Shown here piece after piece: positions 53,301 through 64,000 of a stretch of 64,000 nt of DNA (positions within the stretch are counted from its first letter, which is position 1; each line of letters begins with the position of its first letter). Made by a program: the position numbers and the translations under genes. Origin of the DNA: Anaeramoeba flamelloides (Eukaryota; Metamonada; Anaeramoebidae); NCBI GenBank assembly GCA_027625915.1, contig JANTQA010000012.1, positions 8,950,501-9,014,500 on the forward strand, in the 5' to 3' direction. Below the pieces are notes generated by a model. It was not told where the DNA came from. It was given only the letters and a program-made list of their open reading frames with translations, and did no database searches.

Positions 53301-55700
53301 TTCCAAAAAAGCAGGTCAATTTTTTTTAAATTATCTTTATTAAATTCAATCATCATAACACTATTTAACTTTGCAAAATTATGAACAACCATTTATTGAT
53401 TCTTAATAATAATCCAATTTGTTTGTTAGTATGTTAATTCTATAAATAAAAAATATTAAAATTTCTGATCTCATTTTTATCCGACACTATTCAAGGATGA
53501 AAATTGGACGATGTTTCTTTTTTCTTTTTGATCTTAAAAAAATTTTTCCAAAAGAGGTTTAATCTCGACAAAATTTTGAAAAGAATGAAAACTTATAACT
53601 GCTTTTTATTGTTTAAAAAATTGTTTGTTCCCTTATCATATTACTTGTTTTTTATTGAAATTGATCGTTTATTTGTTTTCTTTAAAAAAAAAGTGTTTAT
53701 TTTTTTTTCATTTTTTGGAAATATTTAAATGAATATATTTTCAAATACGCCTAATTAGTCGTTGATTTAGCCAGTATTAATACCCCTCTTAATTTTATAT
53801 TTCAAATAATATTTTCCTCCAAGTACCCCTATTTGTAAATTGGTAATATAAAATTAAGAGGGGTATTAATACTGGCTAAATCAACAACCAATTTTATATC
53901 ACTAATTTACAAATAGAGATACTTGAAAGAAAATATTATTTGAAATATAAAACAAACACCCCCACCTTTTTGGAAATACCTTACTCTCGATCCTAAACAA
54001 AAAATAGATCATATTTATCAATTTCAACAACAGATATTTATAATAATTGAATCATAATTTTGATAATATTCATAAATTTACAAAAAATTGACTTTGTATC
54101 TGTGCCAAAACATCAAAAAAATTCATTATTTTCAATTTCACATCAATTTGAACTTTTAAAATTATGTTTGGAATATTTCTTCAAACTAAAAGTATTTTTC
54201 AATTTAAAAAAAAATAAAGTATTGAAAGTATAATCATTTTAAAATATTATACCCAAGAAGTTTTCAAAACCATCTTTAAAACAGTCAATAAACACTAATT
54301 TACCCATTTTTAGAGATATGAAAAACCCTTTTATACAGGCCTTTTTAAAAAAACTTTTTTTGATTAATATAATTGCCAAAAAAAAAAATTAATTTTAAGA
54401 ATTTTAATATTGTAACTTTAATTTCTAAAACTTATTAATTGCTAATTTAATTATGCATATTTTTAACATTTTATACACACACATAACCCTTCTAAATCAA
54501 AATTTAAATCTATACACAAACATGATAAAATAGTTTGGAACGCATTTGCGGAGTCATGCTTATTCTGTATACCTGTGCAATTCAAAACCGACTTATCAAA
54601 AAGGGTGGAGCGTTGAAGAAGAAATGCTCTTATTAGAAGGAATAGGCATGAAGGGGTTTGGGAATTGGTTAGGCATTTCAGAGTATATTGGCACAAAAAC
54701 AAAGGAAGAAGTTGAAAATCATTATCTTGATACATATCTGTATTCTGACAAATCCCCATTACCCGAAACGAACCAAATCATTTCCAAAAAGGGGAGGTCT
54801 ACCAAAGTCCAGAAGAAAAAATGCAAAGAATTATATGTGAGAAATACACAGCGAAAGAAAAAACACGATTCAAAACACCTAGTTCAAAGGTCGTACCCAA
54901 AAGAAAACAATGAGCTGTACAATAAAAAAAAAACCTTTTCAAGCATAGCAGGATATATGCCCAAAAGGCATGATTTTGAGGTCGAATACAACAACGAATC
55001 TGAAAAGATTACCGAAACGATGGGCTTTGATGATAGAGGCATTCCATGGGAATTGAAATATAAAGTCTTACAGGGATATAATGACCATTTGAAAGAAAGG
55101 ATCCGAAGAAAAAACTTTGTTGTCTCAAGGGAATTAATTTATCCACATTTCTTAAGGAAAGGAAGCAGAAGCAGGAAGAGGAAAAGAAGTAAAAGAGAAA
55201 AGGAATATTACAATAAAATGAAAGTCTTTACCAAATGCTTTGAAAATAACCAAGATTACGAGGCAGTGTGCCAATCCCTTTTTGACGAGGAAAAACTCAA
55301 ACACGCCATTGGGAAATTGAAAGATTGGAGAGAAAATGGAATTACATCAATTGCCGAGGGGAACGAGTTTGAAATTGAAAAAAAATTATTGCTAAGTAAT
55401 TCAAAAAATAATAAAAGAAGAACATCAAACAGAAAAAAATTGTCTGAAAAGTCAAGAAAAAGATTACAAAAGATCACTTCTTCCTCTACCTCGGAAATTG
55501 AACGAACAAGTCTCCCAGGAATACAATTACTATCAGAAGAAGAACTTAAAATTTCTAATCAAATGAAAGTCATCCCTCAGCAATACTTGGCAATAAAAAA
55601 CCAATTCTTAATCACACAGCAAGTCAGCACTAGCACCGATTTTGACCAAAAGAAAATTGATAAAATTACTACCTTTTATCGTAAAAATTCTTGGTTATAA
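50175..55700 (+). CDS. ADA2: ADA2, transcriptional adaptor of SAGA/ADA acetyltransferase complexes; two exons
   Basis: Exons 50175-50309 and 54534-55700 join in phase 0 to a 433-residue protein. It has the ADA2 order of domains: ZZ zinc finger, SANT domain, ADA2 middle region and C-terminal SWIRM. The ZZ ligands are C12, C15, C27, C30, C36, C39, H49 and H53; both histidines come from exon 2 (GAE joined to FGTHLRSHAYSV). SANT is at about 70-115 (WSVEEEMLLLEGIGMKGFGN). The middle region contains FEVEYNNESEKITETMGF and ERIRRKNFVVSRELI, typical of ADA2. SWIRM lies at 371-433 (LPGIQLLSEEEL, VIPQQYLAIKNQFL, FYRKNSWL). ADA2 binds GCN5 and stimulates its acetylation of nucleosomal histones in the nucleus. 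The whole family architecture is present and nothing looks damaged. Confidence 0.95.
50310..54533 (+). other. ADA2: Giant intron (4,224 bp) of ADA2
   Basis: Lies between two halves of one zinc finger. The acceptor is gataaaatag before 54534. Inside it are long poly-A/T runs, a palindrome at 53753-53965, and a loose inverted match around tttccatttggctttcc (51626) and cgaaagccaaatgaaaa (51772). Small frames such as 50784-50999 and 53504-53728 have background composition. No gene seen. Confidence 0.9.
53753..53965. repeat. Interleaved palindrome in the ADA2 intron
   Basis: Arm A (53763-53802, gatttagccagtattaatac then ccctcttaatttt) is mirrored at 53846-53885. Between them, arm B (ttcaaataatattttcctcc, aagtacccctatttgtaaat) is mirrored further right at 53905-53955. 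The order is therefore A-B-A'-B', with A/A' nearly perfect and B/B' more worn. Confidence 0.75.
54534..55700 (+). CDS. ADA2: Exon 2 of ADA2
   Basis: Encodes residues 46-433: the last two ZZ ligands, SANT, middle region and SWIRM. The frame has no ATG near its start, in keeping with an internal exon. TAA at 55698-55700. Confidence 0.93.
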   Translation, partial: FGTHLRSHAYSVYLCNSKPTYQKGWSVEEEMLLLEGIGMKGFGNWLGISEYIGTKTKEEVENHYLDTYLYSDKSPLPETNQIISKKGRSTKVQKKKCKELYVRNTQRKKKHDSKHLVQRSYPKENNELYNKKKTFSSIAGYMPKRHDFEVEYNNESEKITETMGFDDRGIPWELKYKVLQGYNDHLKERIRRKNFVVSRELIYPHFLRKGSRSRKRKRSKREKEYYNKMKVFTKCFENNQDYEAVCQSLFDEEKLKHAIGKLKDWRENGITSIAEGNEFEIEKKLLLSNSKNNKRRTSNRKKLSEKSRKRLQKITSSSTSEIERTSLPGIQLLSEEELKISNQMKVIPQQYLAIKNQFLITQQVSTSTDFDQKKIDKITTFYRKNSWL

Positions 55701-55756
55701 TTATTATGTATTATTAATTATAAAAAATGGGGAATGGGTTTTTGATTTTTGATTTC

Positions 55757-55789
<33 letters not shown>

Positions 55790-56649
55790 CGTTTTATTAA
55801 AATATTTTAAATCTTTTTAAATAAATTTAAAATTATTTTTTAAATGCTAATATTTTATCCATAATTAATAAGTTAAGTCAAAAGTTATTGGATAAATGAT
55901 AAACAAAAAATAAAAAAAATACAATTAAAATTTATAAAACAAAAAAAATACAATTAACATTTATAAAACAAAAAAAATATCCATATATGTAGCATATTTT
56001 ATTTTATAAAATACGAACTACACAATATCATATATCTATACATAAATTATATGTTTTTTTTTATACCATCTATTTAGCAATACAAAAACAAGTTTCCCCG
56101 TTCAGGAAATTGAAAGAAAATAAATAAAAAAGAATTATTTTTTTTTTTTTTTTTAGCAAAATATATCTCAATAAGGTATTATTATTATTTTTTGAGAAAT
56201 ATTAATATATGATTATAAAGTATGAAATATTTTTAATTCTGATTCTCCTTTATTAATCTAATTCGTATCAACAGTGAAGGCACATAGATTAACTAATTAA
56301 TAGTAAACTTTTTGATTAAAGGATTTCAAATTATAACCAATTGACAAAAATGATACAATTTGAATAACAATTTGAGATTTAAAAATAATTGTTGAATACC
56401 TTTCTTTCGATAATATAAGAGAATAGTGGGTATATCCATTTTCAACATTTTTTTTTTTTTTTTTTTTTTGAAACAAAATAAGATATTTATTTCTCATTTA
56501 AATAGATTAAAAAAAAAAAAAATGAATTAAAAATGAAATAAATAATTTAAAAATTAATTACTGTAAATAAGCTTTAAAAATAGAAAACAAAATTTATTTA
56601 TGTATTTAAAAAAATGATTCTTAATATTTAATAATTAGCATACCAAACT
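55701..56649. other. 3' flank of ADA2 with a (TTTTC)n tract
   Basis: A pyrimidine microsatellite of ttttc units lies at about 55755-55790, 55-90 bp after the stop. The words acaaaaaaaatacaattaa and atttataaaac recur in tandem at 55910-55970. No gene seen. Confidence 0.5.
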
Positions 56650-57745
56650 GTATATTATGCCCAAATTAACGACTTTAAAAAGTTCTTTTGAACCCCCCTA
56701 AAACCCTTAGAAAGTGTTTGTGAGTGTTGTTTATTGTCTTAAAGTGTTTGAAAATTTGGAAAGACAGAAAAGTTTTATCAACGAAATGAAACTGTTTGTT
56801 CTTGAGAAATAAAATTTTTTTTTCATTTAATTTTTTTTACAAAATATAAAATCTCAAATAAATTTTACGGTGAAACAAATAATAACCCAATTCAACTATA
56901 TACATTTGAATATGAAATTGATATATTTTCAAAAAATGAGGTCACTACCTTCACAAGTCAAATAACCAAAAAGAATAGAGAATAATTTTCCTTCTTATTG
57001 GTGATTGATCAAACTAAAACCTCTAAGCTCAAGTTGTTTTTCCTATTCAAAATTAAAGATACTCAAAGAAGAAGAATAAGAAGAAATAAAAAAAAGTACA
57101 AACAATCTAAATAATTGGTGATGATAATATGAGGTTTAGGTTACTTTGGAATCTATTTAAAAAAGTTTCCACCCCATTTCAACTTGCACTGAATATGTTA
57201 AGTGTTTTCACCCAAGAACAAATTCTTTAATGATCATGTAAAGGTTAGGGTGTTTGAGAAGCTCTTTTTTTTCAATACAATTTCAAACACCTCTTTTTAA
57301 CTGATAAAATCTTTATATCTCTGTAGTTATTAATTTTGTTCATCTAAAGGATGATAGGTTTGTCAACAAAATCAAATGAAAATACAAAAAAACTCTTTGA
57401 TTGGATCCTTATTGAACCAAGTATCTTTTTTGTTGTTTTTTAAAAAGAATAACTTTTTTTCACAGAATCTATTTTTTAATCAAAAAAATTTTTTCTAATT
57501 AAAATATTTCTCAATTAACCCAAAAACCCATCAACTATTTTATCGCGATTACTTATTAATATGTATGTAATGAAAGTTATAACGATTTTTAAATAATTAT
57601 CACGATTTTTTAGAATATCACGATTTGTTATATTATCAAGATAATATTGAATATCAAGGCTTTGTGAAATATTGCGATTTTTTAAAGAAAATCGCAATTT
57701 TTGTAACTTATCATGAATTAACCAGATATCATCAAAACCTCTAAT
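56650..57745 (+). repeat. Dispersed repeat R2, direct copy
   Basis: Collinear with the reverse complement of the 36205-37480 copy, ending in an array of cacgattttt, atcgcgatt and attgcgatt words at 57540-57720. The last words (tatcatcaaaac) also match 37660-37680 of the first copy, suggesting that copy has the array at both ends. Confidence 0.65.
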
Positions 57746-58138
57746 TTATGAATTTTTTATAGATGATAAAAAAAATGAAAAAGGGAAATGGCATTGCCAA
57801 TTATTATTCAAACCCTAATTTAATTATTGTTCAAACACTAATTTAATTAGTGTTTTCTTTGAAACTATGGATATTCAATTAATTTTGAAAAATTAATGAA
57901 ATTAATGTATAAAATTGAATAATGATCCAAGATACTAAGGGAATTTCTAATCTTATGAAACAGAATTGCATTAATAATAAAAAATACAATTTATAAAACA
58001 TTTCAAAAAATTGCAGTAAGTAACACTTTTGAAAAGTAATTCCTAGCGGTTAATTATTTGAAATTTTTTTAATTCAAAAAAAAAAAAAAAAGAGAAAAAT
58101 TAATGATTATGGATTAAATTAATAATTAATAATTTTAT
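57746..58138. other. Spacer downstream of the PH-like giant
   Basis: Holds the 3' flank of the minus-strand gene. A/T-rich, with no other feature seen. Confidence 0.45.
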
Positions 58139-60193
58139 TTAGTCATGTTGAAAAATCGATTCACAAAAAATTGCTTGTTCGTCAACAGTTTTAAAGATAA
58201 AAATTATAAATCTAGAAGAATTAAAGACAATTTTTGTCAGATTTTTTATTGTTTTTTTTGAAAACATTTGAATTTCGTTTGTAAGTGGTATTGCAACTAA
58301 ACCATTTTTTTCATGATCTTGTGGTAAATATATTTTAAGATTTTTATTTGTAATTATTAAATTAACATTAGATTCGTGTGGGAAAATTCTTTCCGAATCA
58401 CGGAGTATTGCCGCTTTCATTTGTATTGTAATAGTTTCATTTTCTTTGTTCACATTATTATCTTGTGAATTATCTTCAGAATTGACTTCAGAACCAGTGT
58501 GATTGGAATTATCCACATCATTTTCAGAATTTGTATTATTATTATTATTATTATTATTGTTGTTGTTATTGGATCGGGAAATATTATCAGTCTCAGATCC
58601 AGATTCACGATTAGAACCATCAATAGAAAGAGAAAACGAAGAATGCGAGTGCTCAGATCGATGGAGATCCTCGTCCCCCGAATTAGAATAATTGGATGAC
58701 GTCGTGAAAATATCATTAACTGGGCTATCAGATTCGTTCTCATCACTATTATTATAATACTGTTCTTGGTCATTTGAATCTATATCACCCCTTTCCTTTC
58801 TAAATAAATAAATAAAGGAATTTATTTCATCTCTTTTTTCAAAATGAAGAATTATTGTAAGATTATCCTTTTTTAATAGAATAATTGGATTTTTTTTTTG
58901 ATAAAACAATTGACTTTCTGAATATAAAAATAACATTTCATATTTAGATTGAGATTCAGATTCAGATTCAGATTCAGATTCGGATTTAGATTCGGATCCA
59001 GACTCATCTTCGGATTTGTGATCCATTGTGTATATTAAAATACCATTTCTTTTAAATTGTGCAATAGCATTTATTAACTTTCGATCTTTGAATTCAACTT
59101 TGATTTCCCATTTTTTTGATTGGTAAGATATAACATCATTTAGCAAATCAGAAAAATTTATTAATTGCTTTTTGGATTGAAATAGTAAAACATAACTTTC
59201 ATTTGGTGAAATATGCAATTTTAAAAATTTTTTATTATTAGGCCTTGTAAAACATTTAAATTCCGAATTTATTTGTTTTTCAAAAATAATTTCCTCTTCA
59301 ATTTTTAAAACCAAAAGTTCTTTCAAAACATCAAAAATAATTAATCCGCTTTTTTCTGACTGTTCATTAATATGATATTTAATTATAAAATTTAAAATCT
59401 CTTCATCTTCATCAATTCCATTATTATAATCCCTTCTAACTTTCAAATTAGTATTATTTTCATTTCCCTCATTCTCACTTCCACTTTCGCTTTTATTTTC
59501 ACTTTCACTTTCACTTTCGCTTTCACTTTCATTTTCACTTTCACTTTCACTTTCATTTTCATTTTCATTTTCACTTTCATCCTCGTTATCGTCACCACCA
59601 CCACCATCATCATCTTGTTTGCTCCTTTTATTTTCATTTATTGCCATTTTTGGTTCTTTTTTTTGATTTAATTTATCATTGATAATTTCTCCTTCTTCAT
59701 CGTTGTTCTCATTTTGCTTATTATTATTTAAATATTCATGGCATTCAGTATATCGTTTAATAAAAGAATCCATTTCGGCAAATTTTAAGAATCTAAACAT
59801 ATATTTCTTTTTCGAAGTTTTTAACATTAACTTATTTTCTTCGTTATTACATAGTAAAACAATTTCATTATTAAAAGGAAAGAATTGTTCACCATGCTTT
59901 TGATCAACTAAAATAATTTGATTATTATCATCAAATTGAATTGCACCCACACCTTTGGGTTTATTATTGATTATGAATTGAATTTGATAAAGCTTTTGAT
60001 TTTGATTTAAATTCTCAATTCCGATTTTTTTTAAATCATCATCATCATCATCATCATCATTTTCTTTTTCATTTCCATTTCCATCTATATCCTTATCTTT
60101 ATTATAATTACCATCACCACCACCATCTATATCCTTATCCGTATCCGTATTTGTACCCGTATCCGTACCCGCACCGATATCTGTATCCTCATT

Positions 60194-60228
<35 letters not shown>

Positions 60229-63200
60229 TACCACTATTCACAAGATCAAAATTATTATTTACTTTTGGTGACAAAAGAAAATTACCAAATTGTTTAATAA
60301 ATGTTTTTTGTAAACTTTTATTTGGAAAACAAGTTAGAAAAACTGAATTGTCATTTAAGAATAATAATTTTACAAAAGTATCATCTTTGGATGTTCGAAA
60401 AAATTTTATATTACCATAATTACTAATCTTGGTATTTTTTTGAGTACTTAAAATCATTAAATCATTTTTAAGATAAATAATTGAAGGAATTCTATTTAGT
60501 AACTTTCTTTTGACAATTTCTGCTTTAAATATATTAGTATTATTAACTTTCTTTTTTAATTGAGAATAAATTCTTAAAAATTTTTTCTTTTTAATTAATT
60601 CATAAAAAAGATCAACTTCATTGTCATTGTCATTTTCATTGTCATTGCCATTGAAATTACCATTTGGATCATCATTTTCATTTATTTTTATTTTTATTTT
60701 CTTTTTCTTTTTCTTTTCTCCTTCCATTCCCTTATCCCTTTTTAATTCACCGTTGGTATTATTTTCAAATTCTTGTGACAATGATGGAGATTTAATATCC
60801 ATTAAATATTCCTTTTGGAAAATAGAACTTTTATAAATCTTTTGAAATGATAAACAAGAAGATTTATTTTCAAAATGAATTATGAAATCTTTTTTTTTCG
60901 AAATTGAATCTTTATTGTTAATTAATAATCGAATTTTATTAGATTGATTTTTGTTATAAGTGATTTTTATTTCATTTATATTTGCATAAATTGAAACTAA
61001 TTTATTTTTTTTTATAAAATTTATTTCAAGATAATCAAAACTAATAAAAATTTTTACTTGATTAAATTTTTTATCTTTTTTTTTAGAATAAAAAATCGTT
61101 GAAGAAAATATATTTTGAGGTATTACATTAATATTTTTCGTTGTTTCTATTTGTTTGTGATATAATAATACGAATTTTGATTTATTTTTTTCATTTAAAA
61201 AGGAAAAAGTAAACACCTTTCCGTTTAATAAATGAACTTTGATTACATTTAAGAATGTACTATGCGCAAATAGTTTACTATTTATTATAGAGTTTTTTTT
61301 TTTCTTGTTTTTTTTATCTGCCATGATCAAGATCAAAAATTGGTTTTGGAAATATATTTCACACTGTCCGATACAGTTTTTATAATTATAACAAACAACA
61401 AGAAAATTTTCATTTTCGTAGTTATTATTTTCAATCAAATTATTTTGAATATTATGAAATTTTTCTAAATTTTTTGTAAATTGTTGTTTAAATTTTTCCA
61501 ATTGTTTTGGAACACTAAAATGCATTTCAATTATTTGAAGTTTATTTACATCTAATAATAAAATATCCTTCTCACCCCCCACCCCAACTTCCATCTCCTT
61601 CGTCCTTTGAATAACACTTAATTTGTTATATCCTGCACCCCAATGATTTTCCCTGGTTGTTATACGAAATGAATCAGAGAACATTTCAAAACAAGCCAAT
61701 TCTAATTTCTTTTTGGTTTTAATTTTTATATTATATTTGTTATAATTTTTTTTAAGATTTAATAATTTCTTTTTTCTTCTTTTTTCAAAATCTAATTTAA
61801 ATTTAAATTTATCATCTCTATTAAGAAAATTAATAATAATTGCAATATTTTCATCAATATTTAATCTTCCAATTAAAGAATTTGGGCTATTAAAAAATAC
61901 TTTTGAATAAATTGAATAATATCTTTGAATTGTTAATTCATTTGATAATTTAATCAGGAAATGATCAGAAAATAATTTAATGGTTTGTTTAATATATTTA
62001 TTTTGAAAAGAATCTATTATTATAATTTCATAACTTGTTTTGTTATATTTTAATAAATTATTCCCCCCTTTATTATTATTAATATTATTAATATTATTAA
62101 TATTATTATTATTATTAATATTATTATTAATATTATTATTATTATTTTTATTATTAATATTATCGGTAATATAATTAAATTTTGATTTAGGGATTTGATT
62201 CGTTTTTTTTTCTAATAATTGATTATATTCAATATTTATATTACAATTATCATTAGAGCAAATAGACACTCGAAGAAAAGTAATATTTATTAATTTATTA
62301 TATAAAAAACTTAAAAAGGTATGAATAATTAAATCCCGCTGATAAGAAGATTCTGCAAACAATAAAAAGAAATTTTTCTGATCTTTACTTTTAGTAATTT
62401 TTTTTTCAATTTGTGTATTTTTTTCATTTTCATTTTCATTTTCATTTTCATTTTCATTTTCATTTTTTAATTGAAACAAAAAAATCGACTCAAAATTAGG
62501 ATTTACAATAAATTTTTGAGAAAAATTTAATTTTTGATTAAAGATTATATTTTTACCAGCAAACAATTTAATACCCTTTTTTGAAAATTTTAACACCCCC
62601 TTTGCTAACAAATTTTCTTTTTTATTAGTTAAAAATTGTATTTCAAAGATTGCCTTTGCTTCTTTTATATATTTATTCAATTCAATATTTAATTTTTTTC
62701 TTATTTTTTTTCTTTCAGGAGAAATGATAAAATCATTGCTCATGTCGTTAAAATAATATGTTGGTAAATTGTGATACAGGTATGGCTTTTTTTGGAAATC
62801 AAAATCCCCAATAATAACTTGATTAATATTGAATTCTTTAACCTCTTCTTTCCCATCTTTCTCTTTCTTATCCGCCCTAATATTTTGTTTATTGTTTTCT
62901 TGACCACTCCAATTTAGGTTATGATTAAATTTTGGTAAAAAATTAGTAATTTTATTCGTTTTTTTAGAAAATTTTTTGAAAAATATTTCTAAACAATTAT
63001 TTAAGAAAAGGATTTTTTCTTTATTATTATTGTAAAATAAAAAATTAATTAATTTGATATTTTCATGAGTATTATTACTATTGCCATTGCGGTAGCTATT
63101 GTTATTGTTGTTGCTGTTGCTATTGTTGTCGCTGTTGTTATTGCTATAAATACCTATTGATATCGATTTTGGATTTTGTTGATTAATTTTAGAAATTATT

Positions 63201-63991
63201 GTATTTTCATGCCAGGAGAATTCTAAAGGAGAAACTTTCTCTTTTAATTTATTATATATTATTAAAGAGTTTTTTGTTAATAATAGCACAATATTGTGCC
63301 TTTCGTTTGTTTTCTCTTTTAAATTAAAAATTGCTCTTTTTTGTTTTAAACACTTTAATGACAAAGCTTTGATTTCTAAATCAAGCGATTCCAGAATTGA
63401 TCCATTGAGGGGGCACTGTTCCAAATCAGAACTGTGATACCAACTAAACATTTGGTGACATTTATAGAAGATTATTAAATCGTCCATATTGGCAAATTGT
63501 AGAATTAGATCAAGATTCACGTTTCTTTTGTTATTTTTATTTTTTTTCTTTTTTTCTTTCTCTTTCTCTTTCTCTTTTTCTTTTTCTTTTTCTTTTTCGT
63601 TTTCGTTTTCTTTTTCGTTTTCGTTTTCGTTTTCTTTTTCTTTTTCTTTTTTTTTCTCTTTTGATTTTTCTTTCTGGCTTTTTACACCAATTAAAATTGG
63701 ATTCAAAGAGTCAAAATAAAATTTACTATTAGCGTTTAAATTGCCATCACCAATATTTGGAACAGTTTTTATCAAATAAAGTTCATTACTCTTCCTTTTT
63801 TCATTCGATAAGATTAATTGCATTTCTTGATAATTTCTTTTTCCTTTATTTAATACTTTTATTTCAAATTTATAAAAACCAGAAAGATAAATTTGTTGGA
63901 TTTTTTGCAGTAAATTGGATTGGTTGAATTGTGGTACATATTTTGCAAAGTCCTGAAATGTCAATTTTCTTGTCCACTTGTGTGTAGCCAT
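58139..63991 (-). CDS. Giant protein of about twelve PH-like modules joined by low-complexity linkers
   Basis: A 1950-residue intron-free frame. I recognise no named family, but the sequence is a chain of similar modules of 90-120 residues, each with several beta-strands and a closing amphipathic helix, the pattern of PH/GRAM-like folds. Examples are residues 443-566 (KAIFEIQFL to RDLIIHTFLSFLY) and 1853-1950 (TITIQMKAAILRDSERIF to VDEQAIFCESIF). Recurring module logic is: strand, 'L(I)ILY/F' strand, strand with 'KxLxLxFxN', then 'F...F...F..F' helix. Modules are separated or interrupted by Lys/Glu (111-150), Asn/Ser, Asp and Ser/Glu runs. Likely a cytoplasmic or membrane-surface scaffold (inference). 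The ATG at 63991 is usable, but the frame stays open to the window edge, so the true start may lie outside. Confidence 0.8.
63530..63660 (-). repeat. In-frame purine microsatellite encoding Lys/Glu/Asn
   Basis: On the coding (minus) strand, AAA/GAA/AAC triplets give a KEKEKE/NENENE insertion inside the first PH-like module. Similar in-frame tracts are at 62425-62465 (Asn/Glu), 60185-60225 (Asp) and 59465-59580 (Ser/Glu). Confidence 0.85.
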
Positions 63992-64000
63992 GCCTAAATT

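Overview
The window is very AT-rich DNA from a microbial eukaryote. The genes are separated by several kilobases of A/T-dominated sequence, two have very large introns, and the longer proteins carry runs of Asn, Ser, Asp and Lys/Glu. TAA, TAG and TGA all act as ordinary stops. A bacterial-type ammonia-dependent asparagine synthetase (AsnA), a family known from anaerobic protists, together with KEKEKE/NENENE-style low complexity, suggests an anaerobic amoeba or amoeboflagellate (Anaeramoeba-like). That organism guess is an inference from style, not proof.

Layout. 1-2242: non-coding, with a 1.2 kb TTAA-flanked inverted-repeat element. 2243-3136 (+): TSR3, the 18S rRNA aminocarboxypropyltransferase. 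3137-8817: non-coding, with a hairpin, a Lys/Glu/Arg-rich coding-like segment and a 1.2 kb dispersed repeat. 8818-9663 (+): a Ser/Asn-rich protein of unknown function that may be the first exon of the next large gene. 9953-10505: a palindromic MITE. 15163-21345 (+): a giant TPR protein with a CHAT/separase-like C-terminus. 22975-23800: nested palindromes. 26681-39987 (+): a three-exon gene for a NudC/CS-domain plus Sel1-repeat protein with a C-terminal hydrophobic anchor, split by introns of 7.0 and 5.1 kb. 41636-43755: more hairpins and a second complete TTAA element. 44113-45210 (-): AsnA. 46053-47215: an element with long inverted repeats. 47600-49020: a G-rich-strand tract. 50175-55700 (+): the SAGA-type adaptor ADA2, split by a 4.2 kb intron. 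58139-63991 (-): a giant protein built from about a dozen PH-like modules, possibly open at its 5' end.

The genes do not form a pathway; they are a mixed housekeeping set (rRNA modification, chromatin, asparagine synthesis, chaperone/ERAD-like scaffolding) plus two giant scaffold proteins. The strongest system-level observation is how introns and repeats interact. The three introns that rejoin recognisable domains total about 16.3 kb, a quarter of the window, and they resemble intergenic DNA. The two introns of the CS-Sel1 gene carry several of the MITE and repeat families seen elsewhere in the window; the ADA2 intron carries at least one large palindrome. In the ADA2 gene the last two zinc ligands of the ZZ finger lie on the far side of the intron. 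In the CS-Sel1 gene both joins fall inside Sel1 repeats. These joins make the exon models secure without transcript data.

No tRNA, rRNA, CRISPR array, or reverse transcriptase or transposase gene was recognised.
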